A DNA stretch of 64,000 nucleotides from Alphaproteobacteria bacterium (GTDB lineage Bacteria; Pseudomonadota; Alphaproteobacteria; Micavibrionales; Micavibrionaceae), in the NCBI GenBank assembly GCA_020443295.1, contig JAGRIJ010000008.1, forward strand, positions 59,371 to 123,370, read 5' to 3'. Under the pieces are notes generated by a model that was given only the letters and a program-made list of their open reading frames with translations, did not search any database and was not told where the DNA came from. Position numbers and translations under genes: made by a program. This document shows positions 45,059-55,248 of the stretch, piece by piece; position 1 is the stretch's first letter; each line of letters opens with the position of its first letter.

Positions 45059-47347
45059 TTGAATCACACTTTAATCCCTCCTATGGCGCTCTCAATATTT
45101 AACATAAGAAAAAACAAGGGAATCCGGGTTTGTCAGACCTTGATAAGAACTGTTCTGGTATCTGTTTGTTTGGCATTCCCTGCTTTTGCTCTTGAAAGTC
45201 CCAGCGACGCGCCGGTCGATCTCCAGGCGGATAGCCTCTCGCACGATGAAGCCGCTCAGACGGTGACGGCCACGGGCAATGTTATCATGGTTCAGGAGGG
45301 CCGGACCTTAAAGGCGGATCGGGTTGTTTACGATCTCAAGGCGGATACTGTCGTCGCTGTCGGTCATGTTGAATTTATTGATCTGAACGGCGACCGGCAT
45401 CTCGCGGAAAAAGTTAAATTTAACGATGCGATGAAAAACGGTTTTGTTGAGGGCCTGAAAACAATCCTGGCTGACGGGTCTCGTTTTACGGCAAAGAAAG
45501 GGGACCACGAAGGCGGCATCACAACAACGATGTACGATGCGACCTATACGCCCTGTGAGCCCTGTAAGAATGACCCGGATCATCCGCCGCTCTGGCAGAT
45601 CCGTGCTGCGGAAGTCAAGCATGACAAGTCTGACAAGACTATTTCTTACAAAAACGCCCGCTTTGAATGGATGGGCGTTCCTTTGGTCTATCTCCCGTAT
45701 TTTGAACATCCGGACGGAACAGTGAAGCGCAAAAGCGGCTTTTTAACGCCTTCTGCCGGGTATAAAAGCGATCTCGGTGTATTTGTGGAAAGCCGCTACT
45801 ACTGGTCTATCGCTCCCGAAAAGGACGCCACTTTGGGGGTTATTGCCATGGCCAGGCAGGCGCCGGTGGCGACCGCTGAATGGCGGCAGCGGTGGGCGGA
45901 TGCGCAATTGAAGGCAAAAGGCAGCCTGACCTATTCGGATTATGTCGATCGCGAACACGATATAAGCGTTCGTCAGAATAAGAAATGGCGCGGCCATATT
46001 TTTGCCGACGCTCTTTGGGATATTAATGAAAAATGGCGGGCGGGATCGGAAATCAAACTGTCCTCCGACGACCAGTATCTGCGGCAGTACGATTTTGAAA
46101 CGGGCAACGACGACATTTTAGAAAATCAGGTGTATTTTGAACGTTTTTCAGGGCGGAATTACGCTGTCGGACGTTTGCTCGGATTTCAGGATTTGCGGGT
46201 CGACGAACCGGCAAAAAATCTGGACCAGCCGGATGTATTGCCGGAAATTCAGGCCAGTTTTCTCGGAGAGCCCGGCAGCATGCCCTTGATTGGGGGGCGA
46301 TGGAGCCTGGAAGGATCGGCGCTGGGGCTGCGGCGTGAATCTGATAGCGGTCAGGATGTAAACCGTGTTGGTCTGGGCGTCGGGTGGCAGCGCCGCCTTG
46401 TTTCTGATTTTGGCTTGGTCTCCGTATTGAACGCGAACGCCCGTTCAGAAAGCTATTTCCTTCAGGATCGAAACGATAAGAGCAGCGATGGAACGGAAAC
46501 GCGCACCTTCGCTTCTCTTGATGCCAAGACAAGCTATCCGCTGGCGCGCAGTTTTGAAAAATTTCAGATGGTGGTGGAGCCCGTGGCCTCTATGACACTG
46601 GCGCCTGACGTAAATCAGGAGGATATTCCAAACGAAGACAGCCAGGATGTGCAGATAGACGCCAGCAACCTCTTCGAATCCAACCGTTTTCCCGGTCTGG
46701 ATCAGGTGGAGGATCAATCTCATGTCACCTACGGCCTGAGAACGGGTTTGTATGGATACGACGGCAGCTATGGAGACGTCTTTTTTGGTCAAAGCCAGCG
46801 TCTTGAAAATAATGACAACCCGTTCGTTCCGGGTTCCGGGCTTGATGAAAAAGGGTCCGATTTTGTCGGGCAGATCTCCGGGCGCTATAAGGAAGAATAC
46901 AGTCTGGATTATCGTTTCCAGCTAGCGAATGACGACCTTGCCCCGCAGCGCCATGAAATTGACGCCAGCGCCAGTTTTGACTCTTTGACCTTATCGACCC
47001 GCTATCTCTTTGCAAAATCTCTGGGCGGAACGGATATTGTCGAAACCCGCGAACAGATCGAAAATGCGGCCAGCTATTATATCAACGACCGCTGGCGCAT
47101 TCGCGGATCGGCCCGGCATGACTTGGGAGAAGACCCCGGCCTGAGGGAGGCAAATGTAGGCCTCGATTACTTCGGCCAGTGTTTCTCATGGTCTGTGACG
47201 GGGAGAAGAAATTTAACGGAAGACACCTCGGGTGATAACGGCACGGAAGTTTTATTCAGAATTGGCCTTAAAAATCTGGGTGAGTTTGAGGCGGCAGGTC
47301 TCAAGCTTTCCTCAGGCCATCATGACGCTGCTGATAAAAACGAATAA
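45059..47347 (+). CDS. lptD: LPS-assembly protein LptD
   Basis: 762 residues from TTG 45059, with GGGA five bases before; ATG 45083 is an alternative without a ribosome site. A signal peptide ends near ALE (about 48). The periplasmic OstA domain (about 55-185) has VDLQADSLSHDEAAQTVTATGNV, and the barrel (about 200-750) shows alternating strands such as DYRFQLANDDL. CEPC near residue 165 and a late Cys could form the structural disulfides. LptD with LptE inserts LPS in the outer membrane. The usual neighbours surA, pdxA and ksgA are absent here. Confidence 0.9.
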   Translation: MNHTLIPPMALSIFNIRKNKGIRVCQTLIRTVLVSVCLAFPAFALESPSDAPVDLQADSLSHDEAAQTVTATGNVIMVQEGRTLKADRVVYDLKADTVVAVGHVEFIDLNGDRHLAEKVKFNDAMKNGFVEGLKTILADGSRFTAKKGDHEGGITTTMYDATYTPCEPCKNDPDHPPLWQIRAAEVKHDKSDKTISYKNARFEWMGVPLVYLPYFEHPDGTVKRKSGFLTPSAGYKSDLGVFVESRYYWSIAPEKDATLGVIAMARQAPVATAEWRQRWADAQLKAKGSLTYSDYVDREHDISVRQNKKWRGHIFADALWDINEKWRAGSEIKLSSDDQYLRQYDFETGNDDILENQVYFERFSGRNYAVGRLLGFQDLRVDEPAKNLDQPDVLPEIQASFLGEPGSMPLIGGRWSLEGSALGLRRESDSGQDVNRVGLGVGWQRRLVSDFGLVSVLNANARSESYFLQDRNDKSSDGTETRTFASLDAKTSYPLARSFEKFQMVVEPVASMTLAPDVNQEDIPNEDSQDVQIDASNLFESNRFPGLDQVEDQSHVTYGLRTGLYGYDGSYGDVFFGQSQRLENNDNPFVPGSGLDEKGSDFVGQISGRYKEEYSLDYRFQLANDDLAPQRHEIDASASFDSLTLSTRYLFAKSLGGTDIVETREQIENAASYYINDRWRIRGSARHDLGEDPGLREANVGLDYFGQCFSWSVTGRRNLTEDTSGDNGTEVLFRIGLKNLGEFEAAGLKLSSGHHDAADKNE

Positions 47348-47394
47348 TTTTCTTTTTTGGCCTTCGTGCTCCCCTGATTCTATAGATATCGACC

Positions 47395-48120
47395 ATGGAA
47401 GTGACTCCCTATAATCCTAACGAACGATACCGCAGGCGGTCTGCAAGGCGGACCGTTGGATTGCTGCGAGTAATTCTGCTGTGTTTTATGGTCGGCGGCG
47501 CGGGGTTTTATCTGGGGCGCCTGCAGTCGGAACAGACGGTTCGGATCTTGGGCGAGCAAAGAAAAAAAGCAGAATCCCAGATCGAAGATATGCAAACAGA
47601 ATTGACGAAGCTAAGAGCCGAAGCCCAGACAGCGAATATCAAGCTTCTCCAGGCGCATAAGAGTTTTAATGAAGCCCTGCCTGAAGGCCCAATGCAGGAT
47701 TTAACCCTTTTACTCAAAGAGCAGATTGAGGGTGGTGTGGACCCCAAAAGACTTGAAACGGTCTTGCGTTCGGTCCGTCCGCCGCAGAATTGTTCGGAGC
47801 CTCAGACCAAGCGCTTTGTCGTGATGACACCCGCCTATAAGGGGCCTGAAAGCAAAATGACAACCAGTGAAAAGGAAATTACCCTGAGCGGCAGCGGTGA
47901 ATCGGCAAAAAACTCCAAGGGAAAGTCCGAAGCCTGGTTTGATCCTTCAAAAACAGTGACCTTGATTTTTGAATTGAAGACAGGTGTAAAACAGAAAAAA
48001 GAGGGGCACTTGCCTCTCTATCATTCCGTTATTCTGGGAGACAAGGAATTCCGGTTCACCATAACTCAAGGCGAACAGTCTTTTGCCAAAGTCACGTATG
48101 ATAGCTGTGACTATCCTTAA
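47395..48120 (+). CDS. Unrecognised membrane-anchored coiled-coil protein
   Basis: 241 residues. A basic N-terminus (RYRRRSARRTVGLLR) and one membrane segment (about 25-43, VILLCFMVGGAGFYLG) precede a coiled coil at about 55-90 (EQRKKAESQIEDMQTELTKLRAEAQT). The remaining periplasmic part has a polar linker, then a beta-rich C-terminal domain with paired Cys near VRPPQNCSEP and YDSCDYP. No family is apparent. It lies 48 bases after lptD and convergent with the YdbH-like gene. Confidence 0.6.
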   Translation: MEVTPYNPNERYRRRSARRTVGLLRVILLCFMVGGAGFYLGRLQSEQTVRILGEQRKKAESQIEDMQTELTKLRAEAQTANIKLLQAHKSFNEALPEGPMQDLTLLLKEQIEGGVDPKRLETVLRSVRPPQNCSEPQTKRFVVMTPAYKGPESKMTTSEKEITLSGSGESAKNSKGKSEAWFDPSKTVTLIFELKTGVKQKKEGHLPLYHSVILGDKEFRFTITQGEQSFAKVTYDSCDYP

Positions 48121-48126
48121 TGAGAC

Positions 48127-50124
48127 TTAATTTTCAAGAGATTTATAAGCAGAAGTCGAAAGCATGTGTTCGATCAAGAACATGACCTGAGTATCAATCT
48201 GGAGATTGATTTCAATCGGTCTTTTGTCTTTAAAATCAGGATTCGTGCCTCTGGACTTGAGCGTCATCAGAACTCCTTCCGAAAGGGACCCGTCCAGCCG
48301 AAATTCGAAATATTCATAATGGTAATTTTTGAGAGCATCACGAATAGCCTTCATTTCCGGCTCATCTCCGGGGAAAAGTGTTTTCGAGATGCTCTCCGGC
48401 AGCATGATTGAACCAGGATCCTGACTTTGTAAGAGAGCATCCTTGATGGTCAGAGCCCCCCCCTCTTTAAGAAGAGGGATCACACCCCCCATCCGGCCCT
48501 CAATCTTGAATGTAGGAAGATTGGTATCGGAAAAAAATTGACGCAGGCTGATATCTGAAACCTTTAAAGTCAGAGTATCGGGAAATAAAAAATCTGGCAG
48601 AGGGACCTTGTCGGTACGGATCGATCCGCCATAAATGAAAAGTGATGAGGTCTCGATATTTGCTCGTTCAGGAGGCTCAAGCTCAAAACGTATACGGCCT
48701 TGATATTTAATGGAGGATTTGAGCGGGAGATCAAAATTGAAATCGACGCTTTGCGTTTTTTTTGTCTCAGCTTCAGCATTATCAGCAATTTTGCCGCGAA
48801 TATTGCCTATTCTCAGCGGCCCGAAATTTAAAGAAAAACCTTTAATATCGGCATTAATGTCCCATTTGGCTACAGGCGAGGACATCCAGCCGTCCCAGGT
48901 TAAGGAGCAGGAAACGTCCACGCTTGTGCCTTTTGCAAAGTTTTCCAGATATTTAAATTTTGCTTTTTCGCAAAGCGCAGAAAGAACCTTTTTACCGCTG
49001 TCAAAAACAAAAGCCCCTTGCAGCGCAACCGTATGGTCCGCATCGTCAACATTCCACTGGCCTTTCAAAGGACCGCTCTCTGTCTTGGCTGGATCTTCGG
49101 AATAAGAAAAGGTAACAGACGGGTTTTTGAGCTTGTCAAGAAGCTGGGGAATAGGCTGCCCGAATGTTAAAAGAGAGTTTTTAATCAGAAAATTGGAAAG
49201 AAGAGCAAAACTTTCAGGGGTAATCTTAATTTCGGAAGAGGTTTTGTTTTCGGCCGCGGACTTGAATTTGGCAGAAAAAGGAATGGACTCGGCTCCACTC
49301 GTTTTCCCTTCAGAGTTAATACTCCACTGATCCGGGGCGATATCCAGCAGCAATTTCGTATCCCCCAGGGGAAAAGAGGACCAGACCATCGAGGGCACAA
49401 CCGCTTCAAAATGAACTTGGGCGCCCTGTCCGAAGGGAATAGAAATCTTGGCCGTACCGGACGAGCGGTTGAGTTTATAATCATCAAGCTCAAGTTGAAA
49501 TTGATCGGCCTTGACTTCGGCATCAAGGCTGCCGTCCGCGGTCACGGTTCCCGTTGCGGTACTCTCAAAACTGAGTTTTTTCTGCGTGCTGCGGATCCGG
49601 CCGAGCAACTCGACATTTCCAGAACTTCCTGACTTCTTACGGACCTGGCCTTCAAACTCAAGTTTGAGTCCCCCTAGTTTGGGGTGCATCACATCCAGAA
49701 CAGCGCCTTCGACAAAAACAACCGGCGCTGGAATAAATCCAAGAACTTTAAGAAAGCCCGGGTCTTTTTTCCAGCCGGCGAGGGTAAGGTTATACGATTC
49801 TGAAAGCTCTCCGGTTAACTGCAGCTTACGAATAGTAATACTGTCGGCCTGGCCGCCGAACAGGAGATAAGAAAAAGGAGAATAATGAATTTCAAGCTCC
49901 TCAACCCCGCTAAAGCTTTTGGGATCAAGGGAAATATTTTTGAAGATAACGGCTCCGCCCTCGGCTTCAATGGATTTGAATTCGACTTTTTCAAACCCGA
50001 TATTTTGAAGCCCTTGACTGAAACGGTCTTTGATCCTGCCGGGGATATACCAGTACAGCGCGAAATAATACACGCCGGTCAAAAGGAAACCTAACAGGGC
50101 TATGAATTTAACAAATTTAAACAT
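48127..50124 (-). CDS. YdbH/AsmA-like inner-membrane lipid-transport-type protein
   Basis: 665 residues. One N-terminal membrane helix (about 4-26) is followed by a long run of beta-strands, AsmA-like at the start (DRFSQGLQNIGFEKVEFKSIEAEGGAVIFKNISLD). The C-terminal part (from about 500) has DKVPLPDFLFPDTLTLKVSDISLRQFFSD and GRMGGVIPLLKEGGALTIKDALL, the pattern of the YdbH C-terminal domain. YdbH, TamB and YhdP act in phospholipid transport to the outer membrane; that role here is inference. It lies 66 bases from parE on the same strand. Confidence 0.7.
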   Translation of the reverse strand: MFKFVKFIALLGFLLTGVYYFALYWYIPGRIKDRFSQGLQNIGFEKVEFKSIEAEGGAVIFKNISLDPKSFSGVEELEIHYSPFSYLLFGGQADSITIRKLQLTGELSESYNLTLAGWKKDPGFLKVLGFIPAPVVFVEGAVLDVMHPKLGGLKLEFEGQVRKKSGSSGNVELLGRIRSTQKKLSFESTATGTVTADGSLDAEVKADQFQLELDDYKLNRSSGTAKISIPFGQGAQVHFEAVVPSMVWSSFPLGDTKLLLDIAPDQWSINSEGKTSGAESIPFSAKFKSAAENKTSSEIKITPESFALLSNFLIKNSLLTFGQPIPQLLDKLKNPSVTFSYSEDPAKTESGPLKGQWNVDDADHTVALQGAFVFDSGKKVLSALCEKAKFKYLENFAKGTSVDVSCSLTWDGWMSSPVAKWDINADIKGFSLNFGPLRIGNIRGKIADNAEAETKKTQSVDFNFDLPLKSSIKYQGRIRFELEPPERANIETSSLFIYGGSIRTDKVPLPDFLFPDTLTLKVSDISLRQFFSDTNLPTFKIEGRMGGVIPLLKEGGALTIKDALLQSQDPGSIMLPESISKTLFPGDEPEMKAIRDALKNYHYEYFEFRLDGSLSEGVLMTLKSRGTNPDFKDKRPIEINLQIDTQVMFLIEHMLSTSAYKSLEN

Positions 50125-50190
50125 GATGCCTAAAGATACATCTTTGAATCGGCTTTTTGAACCGTTAAACTATCACGGCAACAAAAATCT

Positions 50191-52197
50191 TTAAACATCT
50201 ATATCTTCTACGAATTTCGCATTATTCTGAATGAATTCAAAACGTGCCTCTGCGTTATTCCCCATAAGACGCGAAACAAGATCGTCGATCAGGGCAAAGG
50301 GATTTTGCGCTTCTTCGTCCTCAGCCATTTCAGCGCCGATCCCCAGAGCCGAGGCAACATCGGGCAGGGTAACGCGCAGGAGCATCCGGTTTTTGGGGTT
50401 CATGGTGGTATCTTTAAGGGTGCCCGCCATCATTTCTCCCAGACCTTTATACCGCTGGATTTCAGGTTTTTTGTCCTTAAAGGCGGTATGAAGCAACTCG
50501 TCTTTATGAGCATCATTATGGGCGTACAGGGTCGTCTTGCCGCTCGTAATTTGATAGAGGGGAGGCTGGGCAAGATAGAGATGTCCGTTCTCGATAAGAG
50601 GCCTCATCTGGTCATAAAAAAATGTAATCAGCAGCGAGGCAATATGCGCTCCGTCAACGTCCGCATCAGTCATGATGATGATGCGCTCATATCGCAGCTT
50701 TTCAAGCCTGAAATCCTTTCCTGTGCCGCACCCCAGAGCTTGAACAAGGTCTTGGATTTGTTGGTTGGCAAGAATTTTATCCTTGGTGGCGCTCACGACG
50801 TTAAGAATTTTACCGCGCAGGGGCATAACTGCCTGCGTCTCTCGGTTGCGGGCCATCTTGGCCGTTCCGCCTGCGCTGTCGCCCTCGACAATGAAAAGTT
50901 CGGTATCCTCTGAATTGTTCCGGCTGCAATCGGCCAGTTTGCCAGGAAGGCGCAGGCGCTGCGTAGCCGTCTTACGGGCCATAGCCCGGTCGCTTTTAAG
51001 CTTTTGCCGCTCTTCCGCGCGGATAACAAGCGACTCAATCAGTTTGTTACTGGCTGCGGGATCGCTGGAAAGCCAGTGGTCGAAATGATCTTTGATCGCC
51101 GTATCAACCAGGCGGGTAACTTCCGGAGTAGCCAGTCGCTCTTTGGTTTGTCCTTGAAACTGAGGATTTTTGATGAATACGGAAAGCAAAACGGCTGTTC
51201 CAGCCATGATATCATCGGCAGTGATAATAGAAGCTTTCTTGGCTCCGCTCATCTCGGCATAAGCTCTGATACCCCTGAGCAAGGCGGATCGAAGCCCGGC
51301 CTCGTGGGTCCCGCCTTGCGGAGTTGGGATAGTGTTGCAGTAGGAATGGCTGAATCCTTCTTCATCCTCCGTCCATGCCACAGCAAATTCGACTTTGCCG
51401 GCTTTCTCGGGGAACGAAATATTTCCATAGAAGGCTTTCGGCGTGACCATGGGCTTTTCGTTAAGAGAAAAGGCAAGAAAATCCATTAACCCGTTTGGAA
51501 ATCGGAACGTATCCTCAGCGCGGATCTTGCTGTCGGCAGGCAGAAGAGAAGGATCACATTTCCAGCGAACCTCTATCCCTGAAAAAAGATAGGCTTTGGA
51601 GCGGGCCATGGAATGAAGCCACGTCGGCTTAAACCGAAGCTTGGGACCGAAAATTTCAGGATCGGGATGAAATGTAACCTTGGTTCCCCTGCGGTTGGCA
51701 ACGCTTCCGAGTTTTTCTAACTTGGATAAGGGAATACCCCGGCTGTAGGCTTGACGAAACAGCGTTTTATTGCGGGCAACCTCGACGGTCATGGAGTCAG
51801 AAAGCGCATTAACCACCGATATTCCCACCCCATGCAACCCGCCGGCGGTGTTATAGATTTTGTTGTTGAATTTCCCACCGGAATGCAAGGTTGTCAAAAT
51901 AACTTCCAGAGCCGATTTCTTCGGAAATTTGGGATGATTATCGACGGGAATCCCCCGCCCGTTATCAGAGATAGTCAAAACATTATCCGGCTCGAGCTGG
52001 ATCTCAATCCAGTCGGCATGTCCGGCAACCGCCTCGTCCATGGAGTTATCAAGAATTTCACCGGCAAGATGATGAAGGGCGCGCTCATCGGTTCCCCCGA
52101 TATACATGCCCGGCCGTTTGCGCACAGGCTCAAGCCCTTCAAGAACCTCAATATCTGAGGCATTATAGCTATCATCATCCATTATGGCTTGTTTCAT
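50191..52197 (-). CDS. parE: DNA topoisomerase IV subunit B
   Basis: 668 residues, shorter than GyrB and normal for ParE. GHKL ATPase motifs are in LAGEILDNSMDEAVAGHAD, TISDNGRGIPVDNH and TAGGLHGVGISVVNAL. The TOPRIM domain has TELFIVEGDSAGGTAKMARNR and IIIMTDADVDGAHIASLLI, and the final QRYKGLGEMMAGTLKDTTMNP matches the ParE/GyrB end. The large GyrB-type insert is absent. Start may be ATG 52182 (MDDDSYNAS). Confidence 0.95.
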   Translation of the reverse strand: MKQAIMDDDSYNASDIEVLEGLEPVRKRPGMYIGGTDERALHHLAGEILDNSMDEAVAGHADWIEIQLEPDNVLTISDNGRGIPVDNHPKFPKKSALEVILTTLHSGGKFNNKIYNTAGGLHGVGISVVNALSDSMTVEVARNKTLFRQAYSRGIPLSKLEKLGSVANRRGTKVTFHPDPEIFGPKLRFKPTWLHSMARSKAYLFSGIEVRWKCDPSLLPADSKIRAEDTFRFPNGLMDFLAFSLNEKPMVTPKAFYGNISFPEKAGKVEFAVAWTEDEEGFSHSYCNTIPTPQGGTHEAGLRSALLRGIRAYAEMSGAKKASIITADDIMAGTAVLLSVFIKNPQFQGQTKERLATPEVTRLVDTAIKDHFDHWLSSDPAASNKLIESLVIRAEERQKLKSDRAMARKTATQRLRLPGKLADCSRNNSEDTELFIVEGDSAGGTAKMARNRETQAVMPLRGKILNVVSATKDKILANQQIQDLVQALGCGTGKDFRLEKLRYERIIIMTDADVDGAHIASLLITFFYDQMRPLIENGHLYLAQPPLYQITSGKTTLYAHNDAHKDELLHTAFKDKKPEIQRYKGLGEMMAGTLKDTTMNPKNRMLLRVTLPDVASALGIGAEMAEDEEAQNPFALIDDLVSRLMGNNAEARFEFIQNNAKFVEDIDV

Positions 52198-52394
52198 CGG
52201 CAGACGTTAATTAAGCAGAGATATCACATACACAGTAAGCAAATATTCATAAAGATGCGCAAAGGCTAAATCAAACGAAATAAAAATCAAGATACAGGAT
52301 AAAGAGGACCAAAATTGTCTGAACCCGAGGGAAGTTGAGATTTTCTCCAAAATGCAATAGGCTATAAGAGCAAGGCAATTTTGTGGAGATACCT

Positions 52395-53600
52395 GTGAAC
52401 GCTGCAAGAATAAAACGACTCCTGTCCCTGTTAATCTTGACCGTCTGTGCGGTTTACGCATACGGTCGCCCGGCTTATTCGGAGGATACAACAACAGCTC
52501 TGGATCGGTTTAAGAAACCAATGCCTGAAATAGAATTGCTCCCGGAAGATCAATTCGTCGCCGCTACAAATGACTTTAAAGCCATCCCCTATGGCGACAA
52601 GAGCTTGGCTTACACGCTCAGATGGCCGAAAACGTGGCAGCCGATCGAAGATAAAACAATAAGCAATTTTGAACTGAATACCAAGTTATTTACGAGCATC
52701 AATATCTGGTACAGTCCGCCAAGAATGGGAGGGCGTAGCCGCCTTGAAGTCAAGGCGGTCGATCTTGAAAACCAGCTCTCTGCAGAACAGTGGTATCTGA
52801 AAAATTTACTGCAGAGCGGGCAGACTCTTGAAGGTTTTACCGTCCATAGCGAGAAAAAAGTTGAAGCGTTGATGATCGTTATGGAGGATGATGTCTCGTA
52901 TTATCTTCGGACTGTAACGATAATTAATGGCAGAAGAGTACTGCAGGCTCAATATTACGTGCCGATGTTTTTCTGGAACGAGGAAAAGTCAATGCAGGCA
53001 CAATGCCTGAAGTCTTTTGATATTAGTTACCCCACCGAAGAAGTTATCGAAAATCTCCTGTCGTTTCAATTTCTGGACGTAGCCGAGGTAAAATACCCGG
53101 AATCGTGGGAGTCGCGGTCCAAAGCACTGACAACAATAGAAAAAATGAATGTAAAGTTTTTGAATGTCAGAAAAACCAAGAACAAATACGATAGACTCGA
53201 CGAATCAATTGAAGGGCAGATAGATGTCACTTTGGTTTCTTCGTTAACATCGGAATCTCTGCTCAACGAGGTCGAGAATTATAAAAAGGACCTTGAGGGA
53301 ACAGGGATGCTGGTAGGCAAAAAAATAGACACGATAGAAAACTATAAATACAACGAAAATTTTAGTTTTGCAGCCACGGAAGTCTATCAGGGCATAGACA
53401 GTACGAATGACTCGATGGATTATGAATTATGGTTTTCATTGCTTGTTTCCGGGAACTACTATTACTTCGTAACTCTACTGACCCCTTCAAGAAATGAGTC
53501 ATATAATACATGGGCAATCAATACCCAGACATATAGATTGGTTGTTAGTAACATTAAACCATCGGCAGCCGGATTTTTTGATAAAGGCGACGACCTTTAG
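52395..53600 (+). CDS. Unrecognised secreted protein with two similar lobes
   Basis: About 401 residues from GTG 52395 (GGAG six bases before); GTG 52383 is an alternative. Signal peptide with cleavage near PAYSE. Two lobes of similar layout follow: each has a YP-x-x-W or RWPKTW opening (AYTLRWPKTW near 72; VKYPESWES near 237), a beta meander, and a late LWFSL-or-YYLRTV strand followed by a polar linker and TYRLVVS or SFDISYP. This layout recalls Mog1p/PsbP/DUF1795-like domains in tandem, but the match is by eye. Codon use is more AT-rich than parE and glnA beside it. No function can be stated. Confidence 0.6.
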   Translation: MNAARIKRLLSLLILTVCAVYAYGRPAYSEDTTTALDRFKKPMPEIELLPEDQFVAATNDFKAIPYGDKSLAYTLRWPKTWQPIEDKTISNFELNTKLFTSINIWYSPPRMGGRSRLEVKAVDLENQLSAEQWYLKNLLQSGQTLEGFTVHSEKKVEALMIVMEDDVSYYLRTVTIINGRRVLQAQYYVPMFFWNEEKSMQAQCLKSFDISYPTEEVIENLLSFQFLDVAEVKYPESWESRSKALTTIEKMNVKFLNVRKTKNKYDRLDESIEGQIDVTLVSSLTSESLLNEVENYKKDLEGTGMLVGKKIDTIENYKYNENFSFAATEVYQGIDSTNDSMDYELWFSLLVSGNYYYFVTLLTPSRNESYNTWAINTQTYRLVVSNIKPSAAGFFDKGDDL

Positions 53601-53619
53601 CCCGCCATATAAGATTTCC

Positions 53620-55050
53620 CTAACTTGAATAATACATACTGTATTCAACGGGGTGGGGGGAGCGTTCTGTTCTTTCCGTCTCCTCCATCTTAAGCGCAAT
53701 ATGAGCGTCGATAAGATCTTTCGTAAAAACGTTGCCTTTCACAAGAAACTGGTGATCGGCGGCCAATTCCGTAAGGGCTTCGCGAAGGGAACCGCAAGCG
53801 GAAGGAACTTTCGCCATCTCCTCCTTGCTTAAATGATACAGATCCTTATCCAAGGCTTCGCCCGGATGAAGCTTGTTCTCAATGCCGTCCAGCCCTGCCA
53901 TCAGCATGGCAGAAAACGCCAGATAGGGATTGGCGAGGGGATCAGGAAAACGCACTTCAACCCGCTTTCCGCCGGGAACCGTGCTATAGGGAATCCGGCA
54001 GGAGGCGGATCGGTTGTTTTTGGAATAGGCCAGATGAACGGGGGCTTCGTACCCCGGCACAAGCCGCTTGTAACTGTTCGTCGTAGGATTGGTGAAGGCG
54101 TTCAGGGCCTTCGCATGCTTAAGAATACCGCCAATATAGTAAAGCGCGGTCTCGGAAAGATCAGCGTACCCGTTTCCGGCAAAAAGCGGCTTGCCGCCTT
54201 TCCACAGGGATTGATGAACATGCATGCCCGACCCGTTATCACCGAAAATCGGCTTGGGCATAAAAGTCGCAGTTTTTCCATAGCTGTGCGCGACATTATG
54301 GACGACATGTTTGTAGATCTGGATATTGTCCGCGCTCGATACAAGTGTTGAAAATCGAATTCCGAGCTCGCACTGGCTCGGCGCAACTTCATGGTGATGT
54401 TTCTCTACGGACACGCCCATGCTTTCAAGAACAGTCAGCATTTCCGATCGGATATCCGAAAGGCTGTCTACCGGGGCTTCCGGGAAATAGCCGCCCTTAA
54501 CCCCTGGTCTGTGCCCCATATTGCCCGTAGGGTAGTCGCGCCCTGAATTATAGGGGCCTTCCGTGCTGTCGACTTCGTAGCTCACATGATTCATGTCCGT
54601 GTGGATGCGAACGCTGTCGAAAATAAAAAACTCCACCTCCGGACCAAAAAAGGCCGTGTCGCCAAGTCCGGTTTTCTTAAGGTATTGCTCGGCGGCTTTG
54701 GCAACAGAACGGGGATCGCGCCCATACCCTTCGCGGCTTCCCGGTATGGACACATCGCAGAAGATCTTGAGGGTTTTCTGCGCAGAAAAAGGATCGTAAG
54801 TGACTTTATTAAGGTCGGGAATCAGCGTCATGTCTGATTCATTGATTGCCCGCCAGCCGGCGATCGACGAACCGTCAAAGAAAACGCCGGTTTCCAGCAC
54901 GTCCTTGTCAACATAACCGCAGCGAAAAGTGCTGTGTTGCCACTTGCCGCGCAAATCCGTGAAGTTGAAGTCGATATATTGCACGTCCTGTTCTTCGATA
55001 TATTTAAGAAGATCGGCGCTGGACTTGAACGAAAGGGCGTATTTGTTCAC
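53620..55050 (-). CDS. glnA: Glutamine synthetase type I
   Basis: About 476 residues from GTG 55050, which has GAGG six bases upstream; GTG 55062 is an alternative. It amidates glutamate with ammonia and ATP. Motifs: FTDLRGKWQH, FFDGSSIAGW, FGPEVEFFIFD, the KPIFGDNGSGMHVHQS metal segment, NPTTNSYKRLVPGYEAP and NRSASCRIP. The adenylylation region DLYHLSKEE carries the Tyr, so it could be controlled by GlnE. glnB, often upstream in alphaproteobacteria, is not adjacent: tRNA-His lies upstream on the other strand. Confidence 0.95.
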   Translation of the reverse strand: MNKYALSFKSSADLLKYIEEQDVQYIDFNFTDLRGKWQHSTFRCGYVDKDVLETGVFFDGSSIAGWRAINESDMTLIPDLNKVTYDPFSAQKTLKIFCDVSIPGSREGYGRDPRSVAKAAEQYLKKTGLGDTAFFGPEVEFFIFDSVRIHTDMNHVSYEVDSTEGPYNSGRDYPTGNMGHRPGVKGGYFPEAPVDSLSDIRSEMLTVLESMGVSVEKHHHEVAPSQCELGIRFSTLVSSADNIQIYKHVVHNVAHSYGKTATFMPKPIFGDNGSGMHVHQSLWKGGKPLFAGNGYADLSETALYYIGGILKHAKALNAFTNPTTNSYKRLVPGYEAPVHLAYSKNNRSASCRIPYSTVPGGKRVEVRFPDPLANPYLAFSAMLMAGLDGIENKLHPGEALDKDLYHLSKEEMAKVPSACGSLREALTELAADHQFLVKGNVFTKDLIDAHIALKMEETERTERSPHPVEYSMYYSS

Positions 55051-55248
55051 GAGAAACCTCACGGAGCATTTGGGTAGGGATAAAAAACTTCAAAACTTCT
55101 TTACCATGAGCGGCAAAGGGCGGCAATCTCCTTGTTCCGGGTCTGGGGTCAACGAAAAGCGTGATTTGACGTAAACTTTGCGTATAATAGTCTTGACGAA
55201 AGCGAAGGTCTGGCGATAGACATTTCCTTCTGGTTTTTTAAATCGTGT

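Noticed and set aside
55166..55188. TTGACG with TATAAT upstream of tRNA-His as a full promoter
   Set aside because: The spacing is only 11 bases, too short for a sigma70 pair; only the -10-like box is kept as a possibility.
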